Shown: positions 45,240 to 56,082, counted from the stretch's first letter. The stretch: 64,000 nt of DNA from Nocardioides okcheonensis (GCF_020991065.1 NZ_CP087710.1:1984001-2048000), one strand, 5' to 3'. A program made the numbers and translations. The notes: generated by a model not told the origin, from the sequence alone.

Positions 45240-45929
45240 TTGAACGCCGTGCTCGACAGCCCGGACCTCTACGTCAAGGCCTTCGGCTACACCGTCTTCC
45301 TGTTCCTCGTCTCCGGCGTCCTCTCCGTGGTCCTCGGCACCGTCCTCGTCGCGATGCGCGTCGGCCCCGTGTCGGTGCTGAGCCGGGCGGCGACGGCCTA
45401 CGTGACGGTGGTGCGCAACACCCCGCTCGTGATGATCTTCCTGTTCTTCCAGCTCGGCGCGCCCAAGGTGTTCCAGACGCTGCGCTTCTCCTGGGTCGAC
45501 ATCCACATCGGCCCCTACGACTTCACCGCCTTCTTCAGCGCCGCGGTCGTCGCCCTGACGCTCTACACGTCCTGCTTCGTCTGCGAGTCGCTGCGCGCCG
45601 GCATCAACGCCGTGCCGCTCGGCCAGGCCGAGGCCGCGCGCGCCATCGGCCTGCCCTTCGGCGGCGTGATGACCCAGGTCGTGCTCCCGCAGGCGTTCCG
45701 CGCCTCGGTGCCGCCGCTGGCCAGCACGCTCATCGCGCTGCTCAAGAACACGTCCGTGGCCGGCGTCTTCGGCGTGATCGAGGCCGCGGCCCAGATGAAG
45801 TCGTTCACCAACGACTTCGCCAGCGAGCGCACGGGCATCTTCATCATGTTCGCGCTCGGCTACGTCGTCCTCGTCGAGATCGTCTCCGCGGTCGCGATCT
45901 ACTTCGAGCGCCGGTGGAGGATCGCCTGA
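45240..45929 (+). CDS. gluC: Glutamate ABC transporter permease GluC
   Basis: 229 aa with a TTG start, chosen for GAGAGGAG 5 nt upstream; a GTG three codons later is the alternative. Five hydrophobic segments occur. The HisMQ-family motif ESLRAGINAVPLGQAEAARA is the cytoplasmic loop that contacts the ATPase. It works as a heterodimer with GluD. The stop overlaps the gluD ATG by one base (TGATG), so the two permeases are translated together. Confidence 0.92.
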   Translation: MNAVLDSPDLYVKAFGYTVFLFLVSGVLSVVLGTVLVAMRVGPVSVLSRAATAYVTVVRNTPLVMIFLFFQLGAPKVFQTLRFSWVDIHIGPYDFTAFFSAAVVALTLYTSCFVCESLRAGINAVPLGQAEAARAIGLPFGGVMTQVVLPQAFRASVPPLASTLIALLKNTSVAGVFGVIEAAAQMKSFTNDFASERTGIFIMFALGYVVLVEIVSAVAIYFERRWRIA

Positions 45930-46825
45930 TGGCCGCCAGTGTCCTGTTCGACGCCCCCGGTCCCGCGACCCGCGCGCGGCACCGCACGTACGGCATCGCC
46001 ACCGTCGTCGGCCTCCTCGCGCTGCTCGGCTGGGTCGTGTGGCGCTTCAACGAGACCGGCCAGTTCGAGTACGCCAAGTGGGAGCCGTTCCTGACCCCGC
46101 GCTACATCCAGGCGATCCTGGTCGACGGCCTGCTGGTCACCCTGCAGATGGCGGCGAGCGCGATCCTGGGCGCGGTCGTCTTCGGCCTGGTCTTCGGCGT
46201 CGGCAAGCTCTCCGACCACGCGATCGTGCGCTGGCCGTGCTGGCTGGTCGTCGAGTTCTTCCGCGCCGTGCCGGTGATCCTGCTGATCGTCTTCGTCTTC
46301 TACTCGGTCGTCAGCGGCATGGACGAGCTGTCCCGCCGCACCTACTGGGCGGTCGTCATCGCGCTGACCCTCTACAACGGGGCCGTGCTGGCCGAGGTCT
46401 TCCGCGCCGGCGTCAACGCCGTCCCGCGCGGCCAGGCCGAGGCGGCGTACGCCGTCGGGATGCGCAAGTACCAGGTGATGACGCTGATCCTGCTGCCGCA
46501 GGCGGTGAAGATCATGATCCCGGCGATCATCAGCCAGATGGTCGTGGCGCTCAAGGACACCAGCCTCGGCTACGTCGTCGCGGGCCTCGGCCTCACGCGC
46601 GTCGCGAAGGCGATCTATCCGCAGTTCGCCAACCACGTGCCGACGATCATCGTCATCGCCGCGATCTACATCGTGGTCAACCTGCTGCTGACCCTCGTCG
46701 CCACCTGGGCGCAGAAGCGGCTCGTGGGCGAGCGGAAGGTGCTCGAGGTCGGGATGGTCGGCGAGGCCAAGGTCGGCGGATCCGCGCCGTTCTACAAGGG
46801 CGACACCGGCGGCGGGCCCGCCTAG
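45929..46825 (+). CDS. gluD: Glutamate ABC transporter permease GluD
   Basis: 298 aa from the ATG that overlaps the gluC stop; an earlier in-frame start inside gluC is unlikely. An N-terminal helix (about 22-40) precedes the permease core. The EAA loop AEVFRAGVNAVPRGQAEAAY is clear. It is longer than GluC, with a basic C-terminal tail ending in GDTGGGPA. Last gene of gluABCD; it overlaps the convergent hotdog gene by 4 bp. Confidence 0.92.
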   Translation: MAASVLFDAPGPATRARHRTYGIATVVGLLALLGWVVWRFNETGQFEYAKWEPFLTPRYIQAILVDGLLVTLQMAASAILGAVVFGLVFGVGKLSDHAIVRWPCWLVVEFFRAVPVILLIVFVFYSVVSGMDELSRRTYWAVVIALTLYNGAVLAEVFRAGVNAVPRGQAEAAYAVGMRKYQVMTLILLPQAVKIMIPAIISQMVVALKDTSLGYVVAGLGLTRVAKAIYPQFANHVPTIIVIAAIYIVVNLLLTLVATWAQKRLVGERKVLEVGMVGEAKVGGSAPFYKGDTGGGPA

Positions 46826-47295
46826 GCCCTCTTGGCCGAGATCCAGAGCCGGATCTCGCCCTCGACGACGACCGTGCCGTCGGTGCGCGTGCCCCGGACG
46901 CGCACCGGCAGGTCGTAGCCCTCCCCGAGCTCGGCGGTCCACTGCTCGGGGTCGGTCTCGGCGACGCAGGTGATGTCGGAGCTCGCCTTGGCGGTGTAGG
47001 CGACCTCCATCCCCTTCGGGATCCAGCGGCGGTCGCGCGGGATGGTCGACTCGGCGAGCGCGCCCATGGCCGCCTCGAGGCCGTTGCACAGCGCGATCGC
47101 GTGCACCGTGCCGATGTGGTTGTGGACCCGTCGGCGGTCGGTGATCACCAGCTCGGCCCGGTTCGGCTCGACCACGGTGAAGCGCGGCCGGATGCTGGCG
47201 AAGTAGGGCGCCTTCTGGCTGAAGGCGAGCGAGAAGAGCCGGGCGCCCAAGGGCAGCGCGGTGGTCTTCTTCCAGAGGTCGAGGACGGCAGGCAT
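46822..47295 (-). CDS. Hotdog-fold protein, DUF4442/PaaI-like thioesterase family
   Basis: 157 aa. RRVHNHIGTVHAIALCNGLEAAMG is the central hotdog helix with the HNHxGTVHA-type motif of DUF4442 proteins, and VAYTAKASSDITCVAE is the following strand. These are related to acyl-CoA thioesterases, but DUF4442 members have no proven substrate. It lies tail to tail with gluD (4-bp overlap) and 10 bp downstream of the small ATPase gene, so it may be cotranscribed with the latter. Confidence 0.8.
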   Translation of the reverse strand: MPAVLDLWKKTTALPLGARLFSLAFSQKAPYFASIRPRFTVVEPNRAELVITDRRRVHNHIGTVHAIALCNGLEAAMGALAESTIPRDRRWIPKGMEVAYTAKASSDITCVAETDPEQWTAELGEGYDLPVRVRGTRTDGTVVVEGEIRLWISAKRA

Positions 47296-47305
47296 GCCGC
47301 CGATG

Positions 47306-47878
47306 TTACTGCCGGGTAGCGAGCCAGGCGAGCACCCGGTCCGCCGTCTCGTCGGCCGGGAGGTCGGTGTTGTCCAGCTGGAGGTGCGGCCAGCGGGCGA
47401 GCAACCGTTCTCCCGGGGCGTCGCGGCCGGGCTCGGACGTCATCCGGTAGTCGGCCTCGAGCTGGCGGACGTTGCCGTCCGACCACTCGACGTCGCGCTT
47501 CGACTTCTTCTCGGCGAGCCGGTGCTCGGTGCGGTTGCGGACCAGCCGGGTGTCGAGGTCGGCGACCAGCTCGACGACCGCGACGTCGTCGGCGTACGGC
47601 GCAGCCAGCCGCTCGAGGTGGTCGGCCTCGTCCTGCTCGTCCATCCCCATCACGAAGGTGAAGACGAGGTCGGTGCCGGCGGCCGCGGCCTCCTCGATGA
47701 CCCGGCTGCGGATCTCGGTGTTGAGCGTGCGGAACGGCGGGGTGCCGTAGTCGAAGACGTCGAGCAGCATCTCGATGCTGTGGTGGTTGTGGAACAGCCG
47801 GAAGTCCGACCGGTCGGCGACCGCGCGCCCGACGGTCATCTTGCCCACGGCGGGCGGCCCGAGGATCAGCAGCAGCAT
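47306..47878 (-). CDS. Small P-loop nucleotide-binding protein, shikimate/gluconate-kinase-like
   Basis: 190 aa from the ATG giving MLLLILGPPAVGK. The Walker A-like GPPAVGKMTVG sits at about residues 7-17, with Met replacing the usual Ser/Thr after Lys. FRLFHNHHSIEM, RSRVIEEAAAAGTDLVFTF and an Arg-rich lid (VRNRTEHRLAEKKSKRD) resemble small kinases of the AAA_18/shikimate-kinase-like group. Substrate unknown. The next gene on the minus strand is the hotdog protein. Confidence 0.7.
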   Translation of the reverse strand: MLLLILGPPAVGKMTVGRAVADRSDFRLFHNHHSIEMLLDVFDYGTPPFRTLNTEIRSRVIEEAAAAGTDLVFTFVMGMDEQDEADHLERLAAPYADDVAVVELVADLDTRLVRNRTEHRLAEKKSKRDVEWSDGNVRQLEADYRMTSEPGRDAPGERLLARWPHLQLDNTDLPADETADRVLAWLATRQ

Positions 47879-47971
47879 GGCCGGATCCTCCCCGAGGGAC
47901 CCCCTCCCCCGCACCCGATATCCGAGGACGAAATGGGGGGCGATCCGGCCCTTCGGCCCACCAGAACGTCC

Positions 47972-48361
47972 CTAGATACCGGGGCTGAGGGGCGAGAGGA
48001 CCTCGACCCGGTTGCCGTGGCCGTCGAAGGTGTGGAACCTGACGTGGCCGGGAAAGGTGGTGCGCTGGCTCTCGTCGACCTCGGCGCCGACGCCCCGCAG
48101 CCGCTCGGCGATCGCGTCGAGGTCGTCGACGACGAGGGCGGGGTGGGCCTTGCGCGCCGGGGAGAACGGGTCCTCGACCCCGACGTGGACCTCGGCCGTG
48201 ACGGCGCCGGTGCGGTCGTACGCCCTGAACCAGCACCCGCCGCGGGCGACGAGGTCGGCGGGCTTGTCCACCTCGGTCATCCCGAGGCCGTCGGCGTAGA
48301 ACCGGCGGGCGACGTCCTCGCCGCCGGGCGGGCAGGCGACCTGGACGTGGTGCAGCCGCAT
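47972..48361 (-). CDS. VOC (glyoxalase/bleomycin-resistance) superfamily protein
   Basis: 129 aa. MRLHHVQVACPPGGEDVARR begins the first beta-alpha-beta-beta-beta module, HVGVEDPFSPARKAHPALVV the second, and HTFDGHGNRVEVLSP supplies the last metal-ligand glutamate. The fold includes glyoxalases, dioxygenases and antibiotic-binding proteins; the activity here is unknown. Its ATG overlaps the tam stop by one base, so it is coupled to the methyltransferase. Confidence 0.82.
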   Translation of the reverse strand: MRLHHVQVACPPGGEDVARRFYADGLGMTEVDKPADLVARGGCWFRAYDRTGAVTAEVHVGVEDPFSPARKAHPALVVDDLDAIAERLRGVGAEVDESQRTTFPGHVRFHTFDGHGNRVEVLSPLSPGI

Positions 48362-49167
48362 CACGCGACCACCTCGTCCAGCTCGGGCCTGCGCGCGACG
48401 ACGAAGATGCGGCGGAACGGCATCACCACGCGGCCCGACGCGTCGGCGGGGTAGGCCTCGCGCAGCAGCGCGCGGAACTCGTCCTCGAAGAGCGGACGGA
48501 GGTCGTCGGGCAGCGCCTGGAGGGTGGGGCGGGCGCCGGTGCCGGAGACCCAGTCGAAGACCGGGTCGGGCCCGGCGAGGACGTGGAGGTACGTCGTCTC
48601 CCAGGCGTCGACCTCGCAGCCGAGGTCGAGCAGGACGCGGAGGTAGTCGGCGGGCTCGTGGCTGGCCGGGACCGCGACGTCGCGCACGTGCTCGGCGTAG
48701 GGCGCGCGCTCGGCGATGTCGCTGCGGATGGTGTGGCTCGGCTCGCCGAAGTTGCCCGGGACCTGGAAGGCGAACCAGCCGCCCGGCGCGACCCGGTCGA
48801 CCAGCGACGGCAGCAGCGCGAGGTGGTCGGTCAGCCACTGCAGCGTGGCGTTGGAGACGAGCACGTCGACCGGTGCCCGCAGCGCGAGCGGGTCGGGGTG
48901 CGCCCAGTCGCGCAGGTCGGCGACCTCCCACGCGATGCCGTCGACCGAGCGCGCCGCGGCGATCATCTCGGGGCTGCTGTCGATGCCGGTCACCTGCGCG
49001 CCGGCCCACCGGTCGGCGAGCAGCGCCGTGAGGTTGCCCGGCCCGCAGCCGAGGTCGACGACGACGCGCGGCCGCTCTGCGTGCACCCGCGCCAGCAGGT
49101 CGACGAACGGCCGGCCGCGCTCGTCGGCGTACGCGAGGTAGCGGTCGGGGTCCCAGCTGTGGCTCAT
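48361..49167 (-). CDS. tam: Trans-aconitate 2-methyltransferase
   Basis: 268 aa from the ATG giving MSHSWDPDRYLAY. The SAM-binding motif I is VVVDLGCGPGNLTALL, followed by GIDSSPEMI and VSNATLQWLTDH, the blocks typical of Tam. It methylates trans-aconitate, relieving inhibition of aconitase and the TCA cycle. It forms a two-gene operon with a VOC protein, divergent from a MarR regulator whose operator-like boxes lie in the shared promoter. Confidence 0.9.
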   Translation of the reverse strand: MSHSWDPDRYLAYADERGRPFVDLLARVHAERPRVVVDLGCGPGNLTALLADRWAGAQVTGIDSSPEMIAAARSVDGIAWEVADLRDWAHPDPLALRAPVDVLVSNATLQWLTDHLALLPSLVDRVAPGGWFAFQVPGNFGEPSHTIRSDIAERAPYAEHVRDVAVPASHEPADYLRVLLDLGCEVDAWETTYLHVLAGPDPVFDWVSGTGARPTLQALPDDLRPLFEDEFRALLREAYPADASGRVVMPFRRIFVVARRPELDEVVA

Positions 49168-49267
49168 GCGCGTGCTCCTCCTCGGGCGGGCCGGGGTAGT
49201 CCAGTGCCGGATGGTCGTCCGGAGGTCGTCTTCACGACCGATTGTCACTGGACTACCCGGGAAAGTG

Positions 49268-49281
49268 TCTTGATGTCGAGA
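49268..49281. promoter_or_regulatory. MarR-box-like palindrome 1
   Basis: TCTTGATGTCGAGA has the TCTTGA-N2-TCGAGA symmetry of MarR-family operators. It is nested in a larger inverted repeat, AAGTGTCT and AGACACTT. It lies about 100 bp upstream of the tam start. Confidence 0.6.
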
Positions 49282-49305
49282 CACTTGGAGCCTCGCCCGA
49301 AAACC

Positions 49306-49319
49306 TCTCGATGTCAAGA
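49306..49319. promoter_or_regulatory. MarR-box-like palindrome 2
   Basis: TCTCGATGTCAAGA is the mirror arrangement of box 1, 38 bp away. It sits 29 bp before the marR-family start, consistent with autoregulation. Confidence 0.6.
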
Positions 49320-49347
49320 TTCTCGACCGATCTGGCAGGATGTCGTC

Positions 49348-49833
49348 ATGCGAGACGAGGTGGACGACCTGGTCGAGGCCTGGGGCCGCGAACGCGGCGA
49401 CCTGGACCTCGCGCCCGTCGAGGTGTTCTCCCGCATCAGCCGGCTCGCCCGACACCTCGACCTCGCGCGCCGCGACGCCTTCACCGCGCACGGCATCGAG
49501 TCGTGGGAGTTCGACGTCCTGGCCGCGCTGCGGCGGGCGGGAGCGCCCTACGAGCTCTCCCCCGGCCGGCTGCTGCGCGAGACGCTGGTGACCAGCGGCA
49601 CGATGACCAACCGGGTCGACCGGCTGGCCGCGCGTGGCCTCGTCGAGCGGTTGCCAGACCCCAAGGACCGCCGCGGCGTGCTCGTGCGGTTGACCATCGA
49701 GGGCAAGGCGGCCGTCGACGGCGCGTTCGAGGCGCTGCTGCGCGCCGAGGCCGACCTCCTCGCCGACCTCCCGGACGCCGACCGCGCCCGGCTCGCCGGC
49801 CTCCTGCGCTCGCTGCTCGCGCCCTTCAGCTGA
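49348..49833 (+). CDS. MarR-family transcriptional regulator
   Basis: 161 aa from the ATG giving MRDEVDDLVEAWG. The winged helix is clear: ESWEFDVLAALRRAG, the recognition helix region LLRETLVTSGTMTNRVDRLAARGLVERLPDP, and the wing DRRGVLVRLT with the Asp-Arg pair. It is divergent from tam-VOC, and two palindromes of MarR type lie between them, so it likely controls both itself and tam. Ligand unknown. Confidence 0.88.
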   Translation: MRDEVDDLVEAWGRERGDLDLAPVEVFSRISRLARHLDLARRDAFTAHGIESWEFDVLAALRRAGAPYELSPGRLLRETLVTSGTMTNRVDRLAARGLVERLPDPKDRRGVLVRLTIEGKAAVDGAFEALLRAEADLLADLPDADRARLAGLLRSLLAPFS

Positions 49834-49922
49834 GCCCTGCGCAGACGCGCGGACAGAAGTCCCGCGGCCGCGCGGCGCCCACGCCCGCGGCGAGGGGTGC
49901 TGCACGGGTTCGGTCCGCGCGT

Positions 49923-51746
<1,824 letters not shown>

Positions 51747-51820
51747 GACCGGCCGATCCTCTCAGGTGCGCCCCAGCGGGCGCGGATCGGCGTACGCCGT
51801 GCGTCCACCGCGACGCCCGG

Positions 51821-51870
51821 GCGGTGTCCCACCCACGTTCTCGAGAGCAGGAGTGTGGGTGGCGCACCGC
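51821..51870. repeat. 50-bp intergenic palindrome, copy 1 of 2
   Basis: GCGGTGTCCCACCCAC at the left and GTGGGTGGCGCACCGC at the right, with variable middle bases. The second copy is 83 bp away, between the flotillin and ABC-F genes. Confidence 0.8.
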
Positions 51871-51903
51871 CGCTCCGGCGCGTCCCGACCGACATGCCGA
51901 CGA

Positions 51904-51953
51904 GCGGTGTCCCACCCACGTTCCCGCGGCCGGGAGTGTGGGTGGGGCACCGC
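51904..51953. repeat. 50-bp intergenic palindrome, copy 2 of 2
   Basis: GCGGTGTCCCACCCAC and GTGGGTGGGGCACCGC, same 50-bp length and same left arm as copy 1. It lies 27 bp downstream of the flotillin stop and may act in termination. Confidence 0.8.
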
Positions 51954-51979
51954 TCGGACGGGCGGGCGGCGACCGGCGC

Positions 51980-53524
51980 TCAGCTGATCGGCTGCCCGCC
52001 GTCGGCGGGGGCGGGCGAGGTGGTGCCGAGGCTGGGCGCGGCGTCGTCGGTGCGGGCGTACTTCTGGATCAGCTGCTCGACGTCGAGGCCGGTCGTCGCC
52101 TTGAGCAGCTCCATCGTCTGCACCAGGTTGTTGGTGACCTGCCGGGGCAGCTCGCCGGCACCGTCGGCGGAGATGACGGTGAGCTTGTCGATGCCGGCCA
52201 TCGGGCGGGCGAGCTCGGCGGCCACCTTCGGCATCACCTCTATGAGCATCTGCAGCACCGCGGCCTCGTTGTAGCCGGCGAAGGCGGCGGCCTTCTTGTC
52301 CATCGCCTCGGCCTCGGCCTGCCCGGCGGCGAGGGTCGCGGCGGCCTGCGCCTCACCCTCGGCGCGTACGGCGTCGGCCTCCGCGACACGGCGGGCCTTC
52401 TCGGCCTCACCACGCTTGGCGCCCTCGATGGCCTCGGCCTCGGCGAGCGCGGAGCGGCGGGACTTCTCGCCCTCACCGGTCAGACGGGCCTTCTCGGCCT
52501 CCGCCTCGGCGTTGGCGATCGACGCGGCCTTGCGGGCCTCCGCCTCGAGGATGGCGGAGCTGCGACGACCCTGCGCCTCGGTCTCGACGCGGTAGCGCTC
52601 GGCGTCGGCGGGCTTGCGGACCTCGGTGTCGAGCTGGCGCTCCTTGAGCGCGGCCTGCCGGACGGCGACCTTCTCCTGCTCGAGCAGGACGGCCTGGTCG
52701 CGGTCGGCCTGGGCGAGCGGGCCGGCGGCCGCGGCCTGCGCGTTGGCGGCGTCGGTCTCGGCCTTGATCTCGGCGTTCTTCAGGGCGAGCGCGCGCTGGG
52801 TGACGGCGATCTCCTGCTCGGCGGCGATGCGGGCCTGCTCGGCGGCCTGGCGGGCGTTGGCCTCGGCGATCGACGCGAGCTGGTTGAGCTTGGCGGCCTC
52901 CGGGCGGCCGAGGTCGGCGAGGTAGGAGCCGTCGTCGGTGATGTCCTGGATCTGGAACGTGTCGAGCACCAGGCCCTGGCCGGTCAGCGACGACTCCGAC
53001 TCCTCGGCGACCCGCTGGGCGAAGGCGGCGCGGTCGCGGATGATCTGCTCGACCGACATCGAGCCCACGATCGAGCGCAGCGCGCCGGCGAGCACCTCCT
53101 GGGTGAAGGTCTCGATCTCGGCCTGCTGGCTGAGGAAGCGCTGGCCGGCCGCGCGGATCGAGTCCTCGTTGCCGCCGACCTTGACGAGGGCGACGCCGTC
53201 GAGGTTGAGCTTGATGCCCTGGCCGGACACGGCGCCGCGGATCTGCACCGAGATCCGGCGCGACGACAGGTCGAGGGTGGCGAGGCGCTGCACGAACGGG
53301 ATCACGAAGACGCCGCCGCCCATGACGACCTTCTGGCCGGAGAGGTCGGTGGAGATCTCGCCGGTCTCCGGGTTGCGCACCTCGCCCTTGCCCTTGCGGC
53401 CGGTGACGATGAACGACTCGTTGGGACCGGCCACCTTGTAGCGCGTGGTGACCAGCAGTGCGATCAGCACCAGCAGGACGACGAGGCCGATCACGGAGGT
53501 GACGACCGGGGACAGACCGAACAT
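51980..53524 (-). CDS. Flotillin-family (SPFH) membrane protein
   Basis: 514 aa. One N-terminal membrane segment (about 6-27) precedes the SPFH/band 7 domain (about 30-200), then a long Ala/Glu-rich coiled coil with repeated AEAE(A/K) units (about 215-400) and a short C-terminal domain. This is the FloT/YuaG layout; flotillins organise membrane microdomains and fluidity. The gene lies 45 bp downstream of an NfeD-like gene on the same strand, the usual partner. Confidence 0.92.
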   Translation of the reverse strand: MFGLSPVVTSVIGLVVLLVLIALLVTTRYKVAGPNESFIVTGRKGKGEVRNPETGEISTDLSGQKVVMGGGVFVIPFVQRLATLDLSSRRISVQIRGAVSGQGIKLNLDGVALVKVGGNEDSIRAAGQRFLSQQAEIETFTQEVLAGALRSIVGSMSVEQIIRDRAAFAQRVAEESESSLTGQGLVLDTFQIQDITDDGSYLADLGRPEAAKLNQLASIAEANARQAAEQARIAAEQEIAVTQRALALKNAEIKAETDAANAQAAAAGPLAQADRDQAVLLEQEKVAVRQAALKERQLDTEVRKPADAERYRVETEAQGRRSSAILEAEARKAASIANAEAEAEKARLTGEGEKSRRSALAEAEAIEGAKRGEAEKARRVAEADAVRAEGEAQAAATLAAGQAEAEAMDKKAAAFAGYNEAAVLQMLIEVMPKVAAELARPMAGIDKLTVISADGAGELPRQVTNNLVQTMELLKATTGLDVEQLIQKYARTDDAAPSLGTTSPAPADGGQPIS

Positions 53525-53569
53525 GGACGGTGCTCCTAGAGGTGGGCGGTGGGCCTGGGCGGTGGGGGT

Positions 53570-54067
53570 TCAGGGCAGGAAGAGCGGCTCGACCTCGACG
53601 GCGGTCGGGGAGATCACGCGGGTGACGCTGACGCGGGTGCCGGCGGGGACGGCGGCGCTGGAGCGGGCGTTGAGGCGGGTGAGGTGACCACCGACGCTGA
53701 GCTGAACGACACCGAAGCCGTCCTCCGGGATGGCGCTCACCACCGATCCCATCTTCTCGAGCAGGTCGGACGTGCGGACGGCGTCGCCCTCCCCGTCGCC
53801 GTGCAGGAAGCGCGAGGCCTTCGCGGCGAGGGCGCCGAGCAGGACGCCGAGCACCAGCCCGATGACGACCGCCAGGGACGTCGACCCGGTCGCGTCGAGG
53901 GCGATCGCACCGCCGAAGCCGAGCGCGCCGAGGAAGCCGGCGAGGGCCTCGGTCGAGAAGAAGCCGGCGCTGAGCCCTTCGAACGCACCGTCGAGCACGT
54001 CGCCGACGACGAGCGCCACGACGAGCAGCACGACGCCGAGCGCGCCGACCACCAAGAACGCGGTCAC
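53570..54067 (-). CDS. NfeD-like membrane protein, flotillin partner
   Basis: 165 aa from a GTG start giving MTAFLVVGALG (GGGAGG 4 nt upstream); longer starts lack a ribosome binding site. Two or three transmembrane helices (about 4-25, 45-85) are followed by a soluble beta-barrel OB-like domain (about 100-165, with GSVVSAIPEDGFGVVQLSVGG), the NfeD C-terminal fold. NfeD proteins pair with flotillin or stomatin genes; here the flotillin gene follows directly. Confidence 0.83.
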   Translation of the reverse strand: MTAFLVVGALGVVLLVVALVVGDVLDGAFEGLSAGFFSTEALAGFLGALGFGGAIALDATGSTSLAVVIGLVLGVLLGALAAKASRFLHGDGEGDAVRTSDLLEKMGSVVSAIPEDGFGVVQLSVGGHLTRLNARSSAAVPAGTRVSVTRVISPTAVEVEPLFLP

Positions 54068-54145
54068 GATCCTCCCCCAGTCACCCGCGTGGCGCGGATG
54101 TCGCGCACAACATAGCGGGATGCTTCCCCGTCCGGCGCGGTTCAT

Positions 54146-54244
54146 GCCCGGTCGGTGCGTCCCAGCGCGAGGAAGTGCCCGGTCGGTGCGTCCCAGCGCG
54201 AGGAAGTGCCCGGTCGGCGGGTCCCAGCGCGAGGAAGTGCCCGG
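54146..54244. repeat. 31-bp tandem repeat, three full units plus a partial
   Basis: Units at 54146-54176, 54177-54207 and 54208-54238 each begin GCCCGGTCGG and end CGCGAGGAAGT; units 1 and 2 are identical and unit 3 differs at two bases. A partial fourth unit runs into the ispE stop codon. No spacer diversity, so not a CRISPR array. Confidence 0.9.
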
Positions 54245-55150
54245 TCAGACGGTGGTGACGACGTGGGCGCCCGCGACCGGGCCGGTCGCGGTGAGGACGA
54301 CGCGCTCGCCGGCACCGGCGAGGCCGAGCGCGGTCTCCCGCGCGCCCGCGGCGGAGTCGCAGAGGAACACCACGGTCGGGCCGGACCCGCTGACCAGGCC
54401 GCGCAGCGCTCCCTCGGCCTCGCCGCGGGCGATCAGGTCGCCGAGCTCGGGCCGCAGGTCGATCGCGGGCTCCTGCAGGTCGTTGTGCAGCGCCCGGGCG
54501 AGGCGTACGGGCTCCCCGCTGGCGAGCGCTGCCAGCAGCGGCTCGGCCGAGGCCGGCGTCTCCGGGGCGTCGGGGTGGAGCGCGTCGAAGTGCCGGTAGA
54601 CGGCCGGGGTCGACAACCCCTCGGTGGACGGAACCGCGACCCACCACCACGTGCCCGCGTCCTCGACGGGCGTCACGATCTCGCCGCGCCCGACCCCGCG
54701 CGCCGTGCCGCCGACGAGGCTGAACGGGATGTCGCTGCCCAGCTCGGCCGCGACGGCGAGCAGGTCGTCGTCGGAGGTGCGCAGCCCGTGGAGGCGGTCG
54801 TACGCGACCAGGGCGGCCGCCGCGTCGGCCGACCCGCCCGCCATGCCACCGGCCACCGGGATGTCCTTGTGGACCTCGAAGGCGCCGGACGCCGGCCGAC
54901 CCGCGCGGCGCGCGAGGAGCCGCGCGGCGCGGACCACGACGTTGTCGTCGCCGTCCGGCACGGCCGTCGGGTCGATGTGGTCCGCGACCCGCGTGACGAC
55001 CGACAACCCGTCGGCAGGGGCGAGCGTGAGGTCGTCGTGGAGCCCGATCGCCTGGTAGACGGTGTCGAGCGGGTGGAAGCCGTCGTCGCGGACACGTCCG
55101 ACCCCGAGGTGGAGGTTGATCTTCGCGGCGGCGCGCACGGTGACGCTCAC
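54245..55150 (-). CDS. ispE: 4-diphosphocytidyl-2-C-methyl-D-erythritol kinase
   Basis: 301 aa GHMP kinase. The start [14 protein letters not shown] and the ATP-binding [17 protein letters not shown] are diagnostic, with a C-terminal [10 protein letters not shown] motif. It phosphorylates CDP-methylerythritol in the non-mevalonate isoprenoid pathway. Its start overlaps the rsmA stop by 4 nt (ATGA), the coupled rsmA-ispE pair common in actinobacteria. The 31-bp tandem repeats lie at its 3' end. Confidence 0.96.
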   Translation of the reverse strand: MSVTVRAAAKINLHLGVGRVRDDGFHPLDTVYQAIGLHDDLTLAPADGLSVVTRVADHIDPTAVPDGDDNVVVRAARLLARRAGRPASGAFEVHKDIPVAGGMAGGSADAAAALVAYDRLHGLRTSDDDLLAVAAELGSDIPFSLVGGTARGVGRGEIVTPVEDAGTWWWVAVPSTEGLSTPAVYRHFDALHPDAPETPASAEPLLAALASGEPVRLARALHNDLQEPAIDLRPELGDLIARGEAEGALRGLVSGSGPTVVFLCDSAAGARETALGLAGAGERVVLTATGPVAGAHVVTTV

Positions 55151-56055
55151 GGGGCTCCCGGGGAGCCCGGGCGCGGCGCGCCCTCCTCGAGCAGCGGGAA
55201 CAGCGCCTCGGCGATCCGGGCGAAGTCCTCGACGGTCAGCACCTCGCCGCGCGCCGTCGGGTCCACGCCGGCGGCCTCGAGGGCGGCGGTGGCGACCTCG
55301 GCCGAGCCGGCCAGGCCGCGGAGCGCCGCGCGCACCTGCTTGCGGCGCTGGGCGAAGGCGGCGTCGACGACCGCGAAGACCTGAGCGCGGGACGCGGTGG
55401 TCACGGGCGGCTCGCGGCGGGTCCAGGCGACCAGGCCGGAGTCGACGTTGGGCGCCGGCCAGAACACGTTGCGGCCGATCGCGCCGGCGCGGCGCACGTC
55501 GGCGAACCAGGCCGCCTTCACGCTCGGCACGCCGTAGGTCTTCGAGCCGGGCGGCGCGGCCAGCCGGTCGGCCACCTCGGCCTGCACCATGACCAGCCCG
55601 CGCTCGAGCGACGGCAGCAGGGTGAGCAGGTGGATGAGCACCGGCACCGAGACGTTGTAGGGCAGGTTCGCGACGAGCGCGGTCGGCGCCGGTCCGGGCA
55701 GCTCCTCGACGCGCATCGCGTCGGCCAGCACGACCTCGAACCGGTCGGCCTGCCCGGGGGCGTACGCCTCGATGGTGGCAGGCAGCCGCTCGGCCAGCAG
55801 CGGGTCGACCTCGATCGCGATGACGCGACGGGCGACCTCCAGCAGGGCCAGGGTCAGCGACCCCAGGCCGGGGCCGACCTCGACCACGACGTCGTCGCCG
55901 GTGATCGCCGACTCGCGCACGATCCGGCGCACCGTGTTGGCGTCGATGACGAAGTTCTGGCCGCGCTGCTTGGTCGGCCGCAGGTCGAGCTCCGCGGCCA
56001 GCTGACGCACCTCGGCCGGCCCGAGGAGCCTCGGGCCGGCCGGGTTCGTGGTCAT
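55147..56055 (-). CDS. rsmA: 16S rRNA (adenine1518/1519-N6)-dimethyltransferase
   Basis: 302 aa. [19 protein letters not shown] is the family N-terminus, [16 protein letters not shown] the SAM-binding motif I, and [11 protein letters not shown] the catalytic motif IV. It dimethylates two adenosines in the 3'-end helix of 16S rRNA during ribosome maturation; loss gives kasugamycin resistance. It follows the rpf gene and overlaps ispE by 4 nt. Confidence 0.96.
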   Translation of the reverse strand: MTTNPAGPRLLGPAEVRQLAAELDLRPTKQRGQNFVIDANTVRRIVRESAITGDDVVVEVGPGLGSLTLALLEVARRVIAIEVDPLLAERLPATIEAYAPGQADRFEVVLADAMRVEELPGPAPTALVANLPYNVSVPVLIHLLTLLPSLERGLVMVQAEVADRLAAPPGSKTYGVPSVKAAWFADVRRAGAIGRNVFWPAPNVDSGLVAWTRREPPVTTASRAQVFAVVDAAFAQRRKQVRAALRGLAGSAEVATAALEAAGVDPTARGEVLTVEDFARIAEALFPLLEEGAPRPGSPGAP

Positions 56056-56082
56056 GCGGTCACCCTAGTCGTCTGCGCTCGC

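Noticed and set aside
54146..54244. Possible CRISPR array
   Set aside because: The repeats are head-to-tail with no spacers.
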